From positions 8,815 to 72,814 of the forward strand of contig JBGPHT010000021.1 in NCBI GenBank assembly GCA_041484525.1: a stretch of 64,000 nucleotides of DNA, in the 5' to 3' direction. The DNA is from JBGPHT01 sp041484525 (GTDB taxonomy: Bacteria > Acidobacteriota > Terriglobia > Bryobacterales > Bryobacteraceae). The notes below the pieces were generated by a model, which saw only the letters and a program-made list of their open reading frames with translations, had not been told where the DNA came from and ran no database searches. A program made the position numbers and the translations under genes. Shown here one piece after another: positions 25,305 through 33,282 of this stretch (position 1 is the stretch's first letter; the number at the start of each line of letters is the position of its first letter).

Positions 25305-27288
25305 TCCAGATTCTGAATACAAATCGTACTTTCGTAGTGCGTATTCACAATTTGCATTAGCCGACATACCGTTACTTGCTGATCTTGGAAGGCGGTTGAA
25401 GCGGGGCATCTTTCAACCATCACACGCATGCAAGATTTTTTATCCAAAACGATCCGGTATCCTACGGCCATACACGCTTCTGACAGTCGAGGACCAAATC
25501 GTCTACCAAGCACTCGTCAATGTTGTTGCTGAACGATTATTCCCCCACGTGAAGGGGCGGTATCTCACGGAAGCATTCGGACATTTGTACGCCGGGAAGA
25601 GTAGTGTCTGGTTCTACAGGAAATGGTCAGATGGTTATGCGGCGTTCAACAAGACAGCACGGCAGGCCTTTAACAGCGGGCTGACGTTCACGGCGAGCTT
25701 CGACTTGACTGCATACTATGATAGCCTTGATCACGGTGTTTTGCGTCACTTTCTCGCCGCAATAGGGTGCGATCAGGAATTCTATTTTGCTTTGACCGAT
25801 TACCTCAGTCGATGGACAGCGACAGAGCGTCGCGTCTACCACAACCATGGGATACCGCAGGGTCCCCTTGGTTCGGGGCTCCTGTCGGAAGTCGTGCTTC
25901 AGCACTTCGATAGCAACTATGGTGATCCGAAGCGAGTTCGATACCTACGCAATGTAGACGATATTCGCTTGTTCGCCGCGACACGCAGAGAGCTTCGGGA
26001 AATGATTGTTAACCTTGATCTGCTGAGCAAGGACGTTGGTCTGTTTCCTCAGAACAGCAAAATCGAAATACATGAAGTGGAGGACATTGAGGCAGAACTA
26101 AAGTCTGTGAGCCGTCCACCCGAAGAGGCTATCAAGCGCAAAGTAGTGAATCAAGAAAAGCTGCGAGGACGGTTGACAGAACTCTCGCCCCGATTCCGCG
26201 TGGTGAACGACACGCGTTTTAAGTACCTGCTTGCTCATGCATCCCCAAGTTCGAAACTAAACGGGCGTCTCTGGAGAATATTAGAGCAGCGGCCCGACTT
26301 ATACGATTGCATCTTCCGGTATTTTCGCCGCTATAAGACCTTGCCGAAAGTCGTCGCAAAGGAGGTTATCACCCAGATTAGGAAGAGTCCTTTGTACATT
26401 GCCGTAACCTGCGGGTTGATCGCTACCGCAGAAGGCCGCCTGCCCACAGCGCTCGGTGCAACCTCCAACAGAGTCATCAAGGCCCTATGGAGGCCCAAGA
26501 ATCTGCCCCCCAGTCTAGCCGCCCAAGTGGGTTCTTGGCTATTGCGGGAAGGACTATTCACACCAAAGCAGGCCGATGCGATTTTCCATCGGGATTGTGA
26601 CTGGTGGGTAGTTAGTCGGCTGCTCGAAGCTGTCAGCGATTGGCACTATTCGAGCGGACAGATTACTGCAATTCAAAACCACTGTTTGGAGAGCGAATCC
26701 AATGACATCGGGATCTGCGCTGCTACCCAGATCGTTAAGCGCGGACTGCCGGTAACCTCACCGATTGCCGACCTGAACCGAAGCGGGGCGATTGTGCTTA
26801 ACGCGTTCGGAGTGATCGCATCCATACCCCGTGGGCGTTGTGGGGTGTCGGCAAGCATGACCGGGCTGATTGGCAAGGCGGCTCCTGAGGTCAACTGGCG
26901 AAAGGTGTTTGGACCCGAATACACCACGGCAGAACGGCAAGCGATTTGGTGTCGGGCATACTCGCTCACGGACATGACGGCGTTTGTCAATGCGTTGGAC
27001 GTATTTAACGAATGGCTTCTAAGCAGGCTTTATCAGCACGACACAAGCCTGGGGATTTACACACTCGGCAAAATAGGAAGCGTGTTGAATAGTTCGAGGC
27101 TTAAGAGCGGGTACCCAGCCATTCTCTCACTGGTCGCCAGCGTTCACAATCAACGGTTGAAAAGCATGCTTTCGCATCCGACCGTGCGGAACACTGGACG
27201 CGTCACAGGGCAGGTACGGTTCTCGTACTTGCCGGTGGCGAAACGCCTCATGCTGAAGGCGTTCAAAGAACTCAAAGCCAAGTGGTAA
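25237..27288 (+). CDS. UG/DRT-like reverse transcriptase with long C-terminal extension
   Basis: 683 residues. The RT core is clear: RPYTLLTVEDQIVYQALVN (motif 1-2 region), motif A SFDLTAYYD (D156), motif B GIPQGPLGS (residues 205-213) and motif C with catalytic Asp241-Asp242 in LRNVDDIRLF. Motif C is NVDD, with Asn239 in place of the usual Tyr of YxDD. After about residue 270 comes a roughly 400-residue, mostly helical extension resembling the C-terminal parts of abortive-infection/unknown-group RTs. No maturase or retron features are seen. It is the only large gene of a tRNA-integrated element, so an anti-phage role like that of DRT systems is a fair inference, not shown. The start is fixed by TAATAG directly upstream; no good ribosome-binding site is visible. 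Confidence 0.82.
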   Translation: MGLLKDAYDPTNLERASRWIRSNPDSEYKSYFRSAYSQFALADIPLLADLGRRLKRGIFQPSHACKIFYPKRSGILRPYTLLTVEDQIVYQALVNVVAERLFPHVKGRYLTEAFGHLYAGKSSVWFYRKWSDGYAAFNKTARQAFNSGLTFTASFDLTAYYDSLDHGVLRHFLAAIGCDQEFYFALTDYLSRWTATERRVYHNHGIPQGPLGSGLLSEVVLQHFDSNYGDPKRVRYLRNVDDIRLFAATRRELREMIVNLDLLSKDVGLFPQNSKIEIHEVEDIEAELKSVSRPPEEAIKRKVVNQEKLRGRLTELSPRFRVVNDTRFKYLLAHASPSSKLNGRLWRILEQRPDLYDCIFRYFRRYKTLPKVVAKEVITQIRKSPLYIAVTCGLIATAEGRLPTALGATSNRVIKALWRPKNLPPSLAAQVGSWLLREGLFTPKQADAIFHRDCDWWVVSRLLEAVSDWHYSSGQITAIQNHCLESESNDIGICAATQIVKRGLPVTSPIADLNRSGAIVLNAFGVIASIPRGRCGVSASMTGLIGKAAPEVNWRKVFGPEYTTAERQAIWCRAYSLTDMTAFVNALDVFNEWLLSRLYQHDTSLGIYTLGKIGSVLNSSRLKSGYPAILSLVASVHNQRLKSMLSHPTVRNTGRVTGQVRFSYLPVAKRLMLKAFKELKAKW

Positions 27289-27460
27289 GCTTTGGAAACG
27301 GTGCAGATCGGGCCTCAGGCGATTTGAAAGCGCGTACCGGAATCCGTTGGCCCGGTCAGTGTGCAATAACGTGCAATGGTCGGTGGGACGAATAGCAAAT
27401 ACGGCAGATGGCGCAACGTAGAATCCGCAACTTACAGATTCCAAAGGCGCATCAAGGTAC
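27289..27460 (+). other. Non-coding right flank of the RT element
   Basis: 172 bp between the RT stop and attR with no plausible gene. It contains GTGCAATAACGTGCAA (27361-27376), itself a short direct repeat of GTGCAA and a near match to the left-end motif. It is a candidate for recombinase binding or for a non-coding RNA partner of the RT. Confidence 0.4.
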
Positions 27461-27482
27461 CGAATCCCTCTCTCTCCGCCAT
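27461..27482 (+). repeat. attR: second copy of the tRNA-Ser 3' end
   Basis: An exact 22-bp copy of 25028-25049. Upstream of it the match decays quickly (about 10 of 14 bases), so only the tRNA 3' end was duplicated and this copy is not a second tRNA. Confidence 0.88.
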
Positions 27483-27620
27483 TTTAGAATCAGCACGTTA
27501 CCAAAAAAGCCGATCTTGAGCAATGAATCCAGGATTCTCCTCCACCGTTTCCCCGGCCCGCTGGGGCGCCGGAGAGAGCAGCCGGATTCCGCCGTGTGGA
27601 GTACACTCGAACTAATCGCT

Positions 27621-28631
27621 ATGTTGCGCACCTCCCGCTTTGTACTCGTCCTTGTCCTCTCGGCCACCGCACGACTCGCTTCGGCGCAGCCCAACTCGCA
27701 ACCCAATCCCTATCGCACCATCGAGAACTGGGCCAAGATGCCCGAGGGCAGAACGTGGGGATCCACCAGTGGTGTCGCCATCGATCGCGCCGGCAATATC
27801 TGGGTGGGGGAACGATGCGGGCAGAACTCCTGCGCCGGCCGGACCGACAACCCCATCCTCGAATTCGATCCCTCCGGCAAGTTGCTCAAGAGCTTTGGCG
27901 CGGGAATGTTCATCTTTCCCCACGGTCTCACGCTCGACAAAGATGGCAACGTTTGGGTGACCGATGGCCGCGCGCAGGACGGCAAGGGAAATCAGGTCTT
28001 CAAGTTCAGCCCCGAAGGCAAGGTGCTGCTGACACTCGGCAAGGCCGGAGTGGCGGGCGATGGTCCCGACAGTTTCAACCAGCCGTCGGCGGTCGCCATC
28101 GCACCTAATGGCGACATCTTCGTCGCCGATGGACATGGCGCCAACAGCAACGCGCGCGTGGTGAAGTTTTCGAAGGACGGCAAGTTCCTCAAGACTTGGG
28201 GCAAGAAAGGCACGGCGCCGGGCGATTTCGACACCCCGCACGCCCTGGCTTTCGATTCCAAGGGACGCCTGTTCGTCGGCGACCGCGCCAACGACCGCAT
28301 CCAGATCTTCGACCAGGACGGCAAGTTCCTCGACCAGTGGACGCAGTTCAGCCGGCCCAGCGCGCTCTCCATCGATCGCAACGATATCTTATACGTCTCC
28401 GATTCCGAGTCGCGGGAAAAGGACGGCTACGGCCACCATCCCGGCTGGAAACGGGGCATTCGCATCGGCAGCGCCAAAGACGGCACCGTTACCGCATTCA
28501 TTCCAGACACCTACGCCGACCCCGAGAATTCCTCCACCAGCGGATCGGAAGGCGTTACCGCCGACGCCCAGGGGAACATCTACGGTGCGGAGGTCCAACA
28601 GAAGGATTTGAAGAAATATGTCAAGAAATAG
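27621..28631 (+). CDS. Secreted NHL-repeat six-bladed propeller (amidating-lyase-like)
   Basis: 336 residues with a signal peptide (MLRTSRFVLVLVLSATARLASAQ). NHL repeats give a six-bladed propeller: GVAIDRAGNIWVGERCGQ, GLTLDKDGNVWVTDGR, AVAIAPNGDIFVADGHG, ALAFDSKGRLFVGDRANDRIQIF and GVTADAQGNIYGAEV. The pattern matches bacterial proteins annotated as peptidyl-alpha-hydroxyglycine alpha-amidating lyase family, though few have shown that activity. The start is ATG 27621, because the frame upstream reads through attR. It belongs to the ancestral chromosome, not to the element. Confidence 0.85.
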   Translation: MLRTSRFVLVLVLSATARLASAQPNSQPNPYRTIENWAKMPEGRTWGSTSGVAIDRAGNIWVGERCGQNSCAGRTDNPILEFDPSGKLLKSFGAGMFIFPHGLTLDKDGNVWVTDGRAQDGKGNQVFKFSPEGKVLLTLGKAGVAGDGPDSFNQPSAVAIAPNGDIFVADGHGANSNARVVKFSKDGKFLKTWGKKGTAPGDFDTPHALAFDSKGRLFVGDRANDRIQIFDQDGKFLDQWTQFSRPSALSIDRNDILYVSDSESREKDGYGHHPGWKRGIRIGSAKDGTVTAFIPDTYADPENSSTSGSEGVTADAQGNIYGAEVQQKDLKKYVKK

Positions 28632-28758
28632 GCCGGCGCTTTCTTCGCTTTCCCTTCTCTGTTAAACTCAAACCCATCGGGGCATTTTTTCAACGCATCT
28701 TTTAGGTAAATTGCACGTCTAAAATCTCAAGCCCCCATTTTTATCGGAGTGTGCTCCC

Positions 28759-29967
28759 GTGTCTCGTAACGCCATTCTTGCCGTCGCAGTGTCCGCCGCT
28801 CTCGCTCTGTCCGCTTGCAAGCAGCAGCAGGCCCGAAGCGGTCCGGCCGGTCCCCCGGTGGTCCCCGTCTCGGTCGCGAAGGTCTCGCAGGAATCCGTAC
28901 CTACGGAGCTGCGGGTTATCGGAACGGTCGAGGCATCTTCCATCGTGCAGGTGAAGTCTCAGGTGGCAGGCGAACTGATGCGCGTGGCCTTCGCCGAAGG
29001 CCAGAACGTGGCTAAGAACGACCTGTTGTTTCAGATCGATCCCCGTCCTTACGACGACGCCGTGAGGCAGGCCGAGGCCGCTATCACGCGCGACCAGGCC
29101 GCCATCACACAGCAGGAAGCCGCGCTCGCTCGCGATTCCGCCCAAGCCGAGTTCGCCCGTACCGACGCCGGCCGCTACGAACAACTGCAGCGGGCGGGCG
29201 TCGTCTCCAAATCGCAATACGACCAGGCGAAGACCTCGGCCGACGTTTCGCGCGAATCGGCAAACGCCACCCAGGCGGCCATCTCGACCGCCCGCGCCGC
29301 GCTCGAATCCGACCAGGCGGCGCTCGCCAAGGCGCGCCTCGATCGCAGCTACTGCGAGATCCGTTCGCCGCTCTCCGGCCGCGCCGGCAACCTGCTGGTA
29401 CACGGCGGCAATCTGGTCAAGGCCAACGACGTGCCGCTGGTGGTGATTCACCAGCTTGCCCCCATCTTCGTCACCTTCAGCGTGCCCGAGCAGCACCTCG
29501 CCACCATCCGGCGCATCAACGCGAATCGCAAGCTGCAGGTGCGCGCCGTCCCGCGTGACAATCAACAGCGCACCGCCGCCGGTTATCTCTCGGTCATCGA
29601 CAACACGGTCGATTCCACCACCGGCACCATCCACCTGAAGGGCACCTTCGAGAACGCCGACGGGCTGCTCTGGCCGGGACAGTTCGTCACCGTGATGCTG
29701 GCGCTCGACGCCTTGAACGCCGCCGCCGTGGTGCCGGCCGAGGCGGTGCAGAACGGACAGCAGGGACAGTTCGTCTACGTGGTCCAGGCGGATAACAAGG
29801 TTGCCATCCGCGTCGTGAAGCCCGGTATCTTGTTCGGCAAGAGAATGGTGATCGAAAGCGGTCTCGCACCGGGCGAGACGGTCGTGATCGATGGCCAGTT
29901 GCGCTTGTTCCCGGGCGCCACGGTACGTACGGTCGATCCGGGCGCGCTCGGTTCGGGGGCGTTATGA
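28759..29967 (+). CDS. RND efflux periplasmic adaptor (membrane-fusion) lipoprotein
   Basis: 402 residues with a lipobox at LALSAC (Cys20). It is a typical MdtA/AcrA-like adaptor: barrel-sandwich halves around ASSIVQVKSQVAGELMRVAF and the later SPLSGRAGNLLVHGGNLV, a helical hairpin in between (Ala/Gln-rich, residues about 95-190), then beta-barrel and membrane-proximal domains (GLAPGETVVIDGQLRLFPG). It bridges the inner-membrane pump to an outer-membrane channel. GTG 28759 has GGAGT ten bases upstream. Its stop overlaps the pump gene's ATG (ATGA), so the two are translationally coupled. No TolC-like channel gene lies in this operon. Confidence 0.93.
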   Translation: MSRNAILAVAVSAALALSACKQQQARSGPAGPPVVPVSVAKVSQESVPTELRVIGTVEASSIVQVKSQVAGELMRVAFAEGQNVAKNDLLFQIDPRPYDDAVRQAEAAITRDQAAITQQEAALARDSAQAEFARTDAGRYEQLQRAGVVSKSQYDQAKTSADVSRESANATQAAISTARAALESDQAALAKARLDRSYCEIRSPLSGRAGNLLVHGGNLVKANDVPLVVIHQLAPIFVTFSVPEQHLATIRRINANRKLQVRAVPRDNQQRTAAGYLSVIDNTVDSTTGTIHLKGTFENADGLLWPGQFVTVMLALDALNAAAVVPAEAVQNGQQGQFVYVVQADNKVAIRVVKPGILFGKRMVIESGLAPGETVVIDGQLRLFPGATVRTVDPGALGSGAL

Positions 29968-32900
29968 ACCTGTCCCGCATTTTTATTCAGCGCCCGGTGA
30001 TGACGGCGCTGGTGACGCTCGCGGTGGTGATGTTCGGCATCATCGCGTTTCGCGGACTGCCGGTGGCCGCGCTGCCCAGCGTCGACTACCCCACCATCAA
30101 TGTGACGGCGGCCGTCCCCGGAGCTAACCCCGAAACCATGGCGTCCTCAGTGGCCACGCCGCTCGAGCGCGAGTTCTCGACCATCGCCGGCATCACGGCG
30201 ATGAACTCCACGAACCAACTCGGCATTACTTCGATCACTGTGCAGTTTTCGCTCGACCGGAAAATCGATGCCGCCGCGCAGGACATTCAGGCCGCCATCG
30301 CGCGCGCCGGCGGCCGTCTGCCCACCAGCATGCCGCGTCCGCCTTCCTATCAGAAGGTGAACCCGGCGGAGCAGGCGGTGCTGTATCTAGCGCTCGATTC
30401 CGAAACGCTGCCGATGTACTCCGTCAACGAGTACGCCGATACCACGCTCGCGCAGCGCATCTCGATGGTGGACGGCGTGTCGCGCGTACAGGTGTTCGGC
30501 GCGCAGAAATACGCGGTGCGGGTGCAGATCGATCCCGAACAGCTCGCCGCCCGCGGCATTGGCATCGACGAAGTCAAGAACGCCATCTCGAGCAGCAACA
30601 CCAACCTGCCCACCGGCCGCCTGGATGGCGACAAGCAGTCTTTCACCATCGAATCCTCCGGCAAACTGCTCAACGCGGCCGCCTACCGTCCGATCATCGT
30701 CGCCTGGCGCAACGGCTCGCCGGTGCGCCTCGAGCAGCTCGGCAACGTCCTCGACAGCGTGGACAACACCAAGCTCGCCGCCTGGTTCAACAATAAGCAC
30801 GCCGTCATTCTGGCCATCCAGCGCCAGCCCGGCACCAACACCGTCGCCGTGGTCGACAGCATTCTGTCGCTGCTGCCGCAATTCCGCCGCGAGATTCCGC
30901 CCTCGGTCAACCTCACAGTTGCATTTGACGCCTCCGCCCCGGTGCGCAATTCCATCCGCGACGTCGAGTTCACTCTCGTCCTGACCATCTGCGTGGTGAT
31001 CGCGGTCATCTTCCTGTTCCTGCGCAACGTCTCCGCCACCCTGATTCCCGGCTGCGCCGTGCCCTACTCGATCGTCGGCACCTTCGCCGTGATGTACCTG
31101 CTCGGCTACAGCCTGAACTACCTCTCGCTGATGGCGCTCACGCTATCCGTCGGCTTCGTAGTGGATGACGCCATCGTGATGCTGGAGAACATCGTGCGCC
31201 ACATGGAGCTGGGGAAGTCGCGCATGCAAGCCGCCATCAGCGCCGCCCAGGAAATCGGCTTCACCATTATCTCGATGACGGTTTCGCTGGTAGCGGTGTT
31301 CATACCGGTGCTGTTCCTCGGGGGCATCGTGGGCCGCCTGCTGCACGAGTTCTCGGTCACTATCGTGGCAGCCATTCTGATCTCCGGCTTCGTCTCTCTC
31401 ACCCTTACTCCGATGCTCGGCAGCCGGTATCTGAAATCGGAACACGAGGTGAAGCACGGCTGGCTCTACCGCTTCCTCGAAGGCGGATTCGACCGGCTGA
31501 CACGAGGGTATGAGTTCACGCTCGGCATTGCCATGCGCATGCGGCTGGTCACGCTGACCGTCGCCATCCTGATGCTGGTGGGAACCGTGTATCTGTTCCG
31601 CACCATGCCTACCGGCTTCATTCCCAGCCAGGACAACGGCTTCATGTTCGCCGCGACGGTCGGCCCGCAGGACATGTCGTTCGATAGCATGGCGCGGCAC
31701 ACCAAGGCGGTGGGCGACCTGGTTTCCCACCACCCCGACGTTCAGGACACGGGCATTTTCGTGCCCGGGCCGCAGGGCCCCAGCTCCGGCATCATCTTCG
31801 CCCGCATGAAGCCGCTCAAGCAGCGCACGAAATCGGTGGACCAGATTATCGAAGAGCTGCGCCCCAAGACTTTGTCGGTGCCCGGCATCTTCGCGTTCAT
31901 GCAGAACCCGCCGCCCGTCACCATCAGCGGGCAGAACATTGCAGCCACCTCGTATCAGCTCACGCTGCAAAGCGCCAACTTACAGGAGATCTACACCTGG
32001 GCTCCGCAGCTCACCGCGAAGATGAGGCAGCTCGAGGGTTTCGTCGACGTGAATAACGACCTGCTCATCGCGAGCCCGCAGTTGATGGTGGATATCGACC
32101 GCGACCGCTCGCTCGCCGCCGGCATTACGCCGCAGCAAGTGCAGGACGCGCTCTTCAGCGCCTACAGCCAGCGCGAAGTTTCGGTCATGTACGCGCCCGC
32201 CAACCAGTATTCGGTGATCCTCGAAGTACTGCCCGAATACCAGCGCAATCCGGACGAGCTATCCAAGCTCTACCTGCGCTCCTCGCAGGGCAATCTGGTG
32301 CCCCTCGACACAGTGGTGAAAACCAGGCGCCAGACCGGACCGCTGCAGATCAACCACTTCGGCCAGTTGCCCGCCGTCACCATCGGCTTCAACCTGCGCC
32401 CGGGGTTCTCGCTCGGCGACGCCGCGCAGCACGTGGACGACGCCATCCGCGATATGCGCATGCCCGCCACCATCAGCGCCAGCTTCCAGGGCACGGTCAA
32501 GGAATTCCAAAGCTCCTTCGCCAACCTGACGGTGCTGTTGCTCGTGGCCATCCTGGTGATCTACATCGTGCTGGGGATCCTATATGAAAGCTTCATCCAT
32601 CCGATCACGATTCTCTCCGGCCTGCCCTCGGCGGTTTTCGGTGCGCTGCTGACGCTCGTGATCTTCCACCGGCAGCTCGATCTCTACGCCTTCGTCGGCA
32701 TCATCATGCTGTTCGGCGTGGTGAAGAAGAACGCGATCATGATGATCGATTTCGCGGTGGATGCGCGGCGCCAGGGCCGGACCGCATACGACGCCATCTG
32801 GCAGGGATGCCTGCTGCGCTTCCGCCCCATCATGATGACGACGGTGGCCGCCCTCTTCGGCACCCTGCCGATCGCCCTCGGCTACGGCGAAGGCGCCGAC

Positions 32901-33068
32901 GCGCGCCAGCCGCTCGGTCTGGCAGTGGTCGGCGGCCTGGTGGTGAGCCAGTTCCTGACGCTCTACATCACGCCCGTGATCTATCTCTACCTGGAGAGCT
33001 TCCAGGAATGGTACCGCGGCGGCAAGACTCCCCAGCCCGCGGAAGCCGAAGTTGCGGTGAGCCGTTAA
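29964..33068 (+). CDS. RND multidrug efflux transporter permease
   Basis: 1034 residues, the normal length for an AcrB/MdtB/MdtC-type (HAE-1) pump. The opening MNLSRIFIQRPVMTALVTLA is characteristic. The proton-relay region in TM4 has the Asp pair in GFVVDDAIVMLENI, and TM10 carries the Lys in FGVVKKNAIMMIDFA. Two large periplasmic loops (about residues 40-335 and 560-860) form the porter and docking domains. It exports small hydrophobic compounds by proton antiport with the adjacent adaptor. Substrates cannot be deduced. The sequence is most like the MdtB/MdtC or MuxB branch. Confidence 0.95.
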   Translation: MNLSRIFIQRPVMTALVTLAVVMFGIIAFRGLPVAALPSVDYPTINVTAAVPGANPETMASSVATPLEREFSTIAGITAMNSTNQLGITSITVQFSLDRKIDAAAQDIQAAIARAGGRLPTSMPRPPSYQKVNPAEQAVLYLALDSETLPMYSVNEYADTTLAQRISMVDGVSRVQVFGAQKYAVRVQIDPEQLAARGIGIDEVKNAISSSNTNLPTGRLDGDKQSFTIESSGKLLNAAAYRPIIVAWRNGSPVRLEQLGNVLDSVDNTKLAAWFNNKHAVILAIQRQPGTNTVAVVDSILSLLPQFRREIPPSVNLTVAFDASAPVRNSIRDVEFTLVLTICVVIAVIFLFLRNVSATLIPGCAVPYSIVGTFAVMYLLGYSLNYLSLMALTLSVGFVVDDAIVMLENIVRHMELGKSRMQAAISAAQEIGFTIISMTVSLVAVFIPVLFLGGIVGRLLHEFSVTIVAAILISGFVSLTLTPMLGSRYLKSEHEVKHGWLYRFLEGGFDRLTRGYEFTLGIAMRMRLVTLTVAILMLVGTVYLFRTMPTGFIPSQDNGFMFAATVGPQDMSFDSMARHTKAVGDLVSHHPDVQDTGIFVPGPQGPSSGIIFARMKPLKQRTKSVDQIIEELRPKTLSVPGIFAFMQNPPPVTISGQNIAATSYQLTLQSANLQEIYTWAPQLTAKMRQLEGFVDVNNDLLIASPQLMVDIDRDRSLAAGITPQQVQDALFSAYSQREVSVMYAPANQYSVILEVLPEYQRNPDELSKLYLRSSQGNLVPLDTVVKTRRQTGPLQINHFGQLPAVTIGFNLRPGFSLGDAAQHVDDAIRDMRMPATISASFQGTVKEFQSSFANLTVLLLVAILVIYIVLGILYESFIHPITILSGLPSAVFGALLTLVIFHRQLDLYAFVGIIMLFGVVKKNAIMMIDFAVDARRQGRTAYDAIWQGCLLRFRPIMMTTVAALFGTLPIALGYGEGADARQPLGLAVVGGLVVSQFLTLYITPVIYLYLESFQEWYRGGKTPQPAEAEVAVSR

Positions 33069-33162
33069 CGCAAGGTTGCCGGGTACGGCCAGTACTTCGG
33101 CGGCACTTCCGGGCCGCCGCCCGTCACACCTGTTGCGACCCCAGGAACCGTGTGGACCACGC

Positions 33163-33191
33163 TTGACATCACCCGCGTAACGCTTTAGAAT
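33163..33191 (+). promoter_or_regulatory. Strong sigma70-like promoter of the 33-kb receptor
   Basis: TTGACA (33163-33168), a 17-bp spacer, then TAGAAT (33186-33191). The start codon follows about 90 bp later, preceded by GAGGAGGGGG. Confidence 0.75.
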
Positions 33192-33282
33192 TGCCCCAAT
33201 CTTCAATCTCAACTCGACCGCGGGCCACACTGTCGCGGAATCGGTGTTTTTTAGGCTACGTAATTTTGAGGAGGGGGTCAAC

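Larger units (their letters stand above)
25050..27482 (+). mobile_element. 2.4-kb tRNA-Ser-integrated element carrying a lone reverse transcriptase
   Basis: The element is bounded on the left by the tRNA gene (attL 25028-25049) and on the right by the duplicated tRNA end (attR 27461-27482). It is clearly more AT-rich than its neighbours. It holds one large gene (25237-27288) and no integrase, so it must have been moved in trans or be the remnant of a larger element. A near-identical 14-mer, GCAATA[G/A]CGTGCAA, lies near both ends (25075-25088 and 27363-27376) and could be a recombinase arm site or part of a non-coding RNA. Confidence 0.82.

Noticed and set aside
27461..27482. Second tRNA-Ser gene
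   Set aside because: Only the last 22 bp match. No acceptor 5' half, D-arm or anticodon arm is present, so it is an att duplication.
25050..27482. Group II intron or retron interpretation of the RT locus
   Set aside because: No maturase or endonuclease domain, no GTGCG or domain V boundary, and no recognisable msr/msd. The tRNA duplication instead points to site-specific integration.
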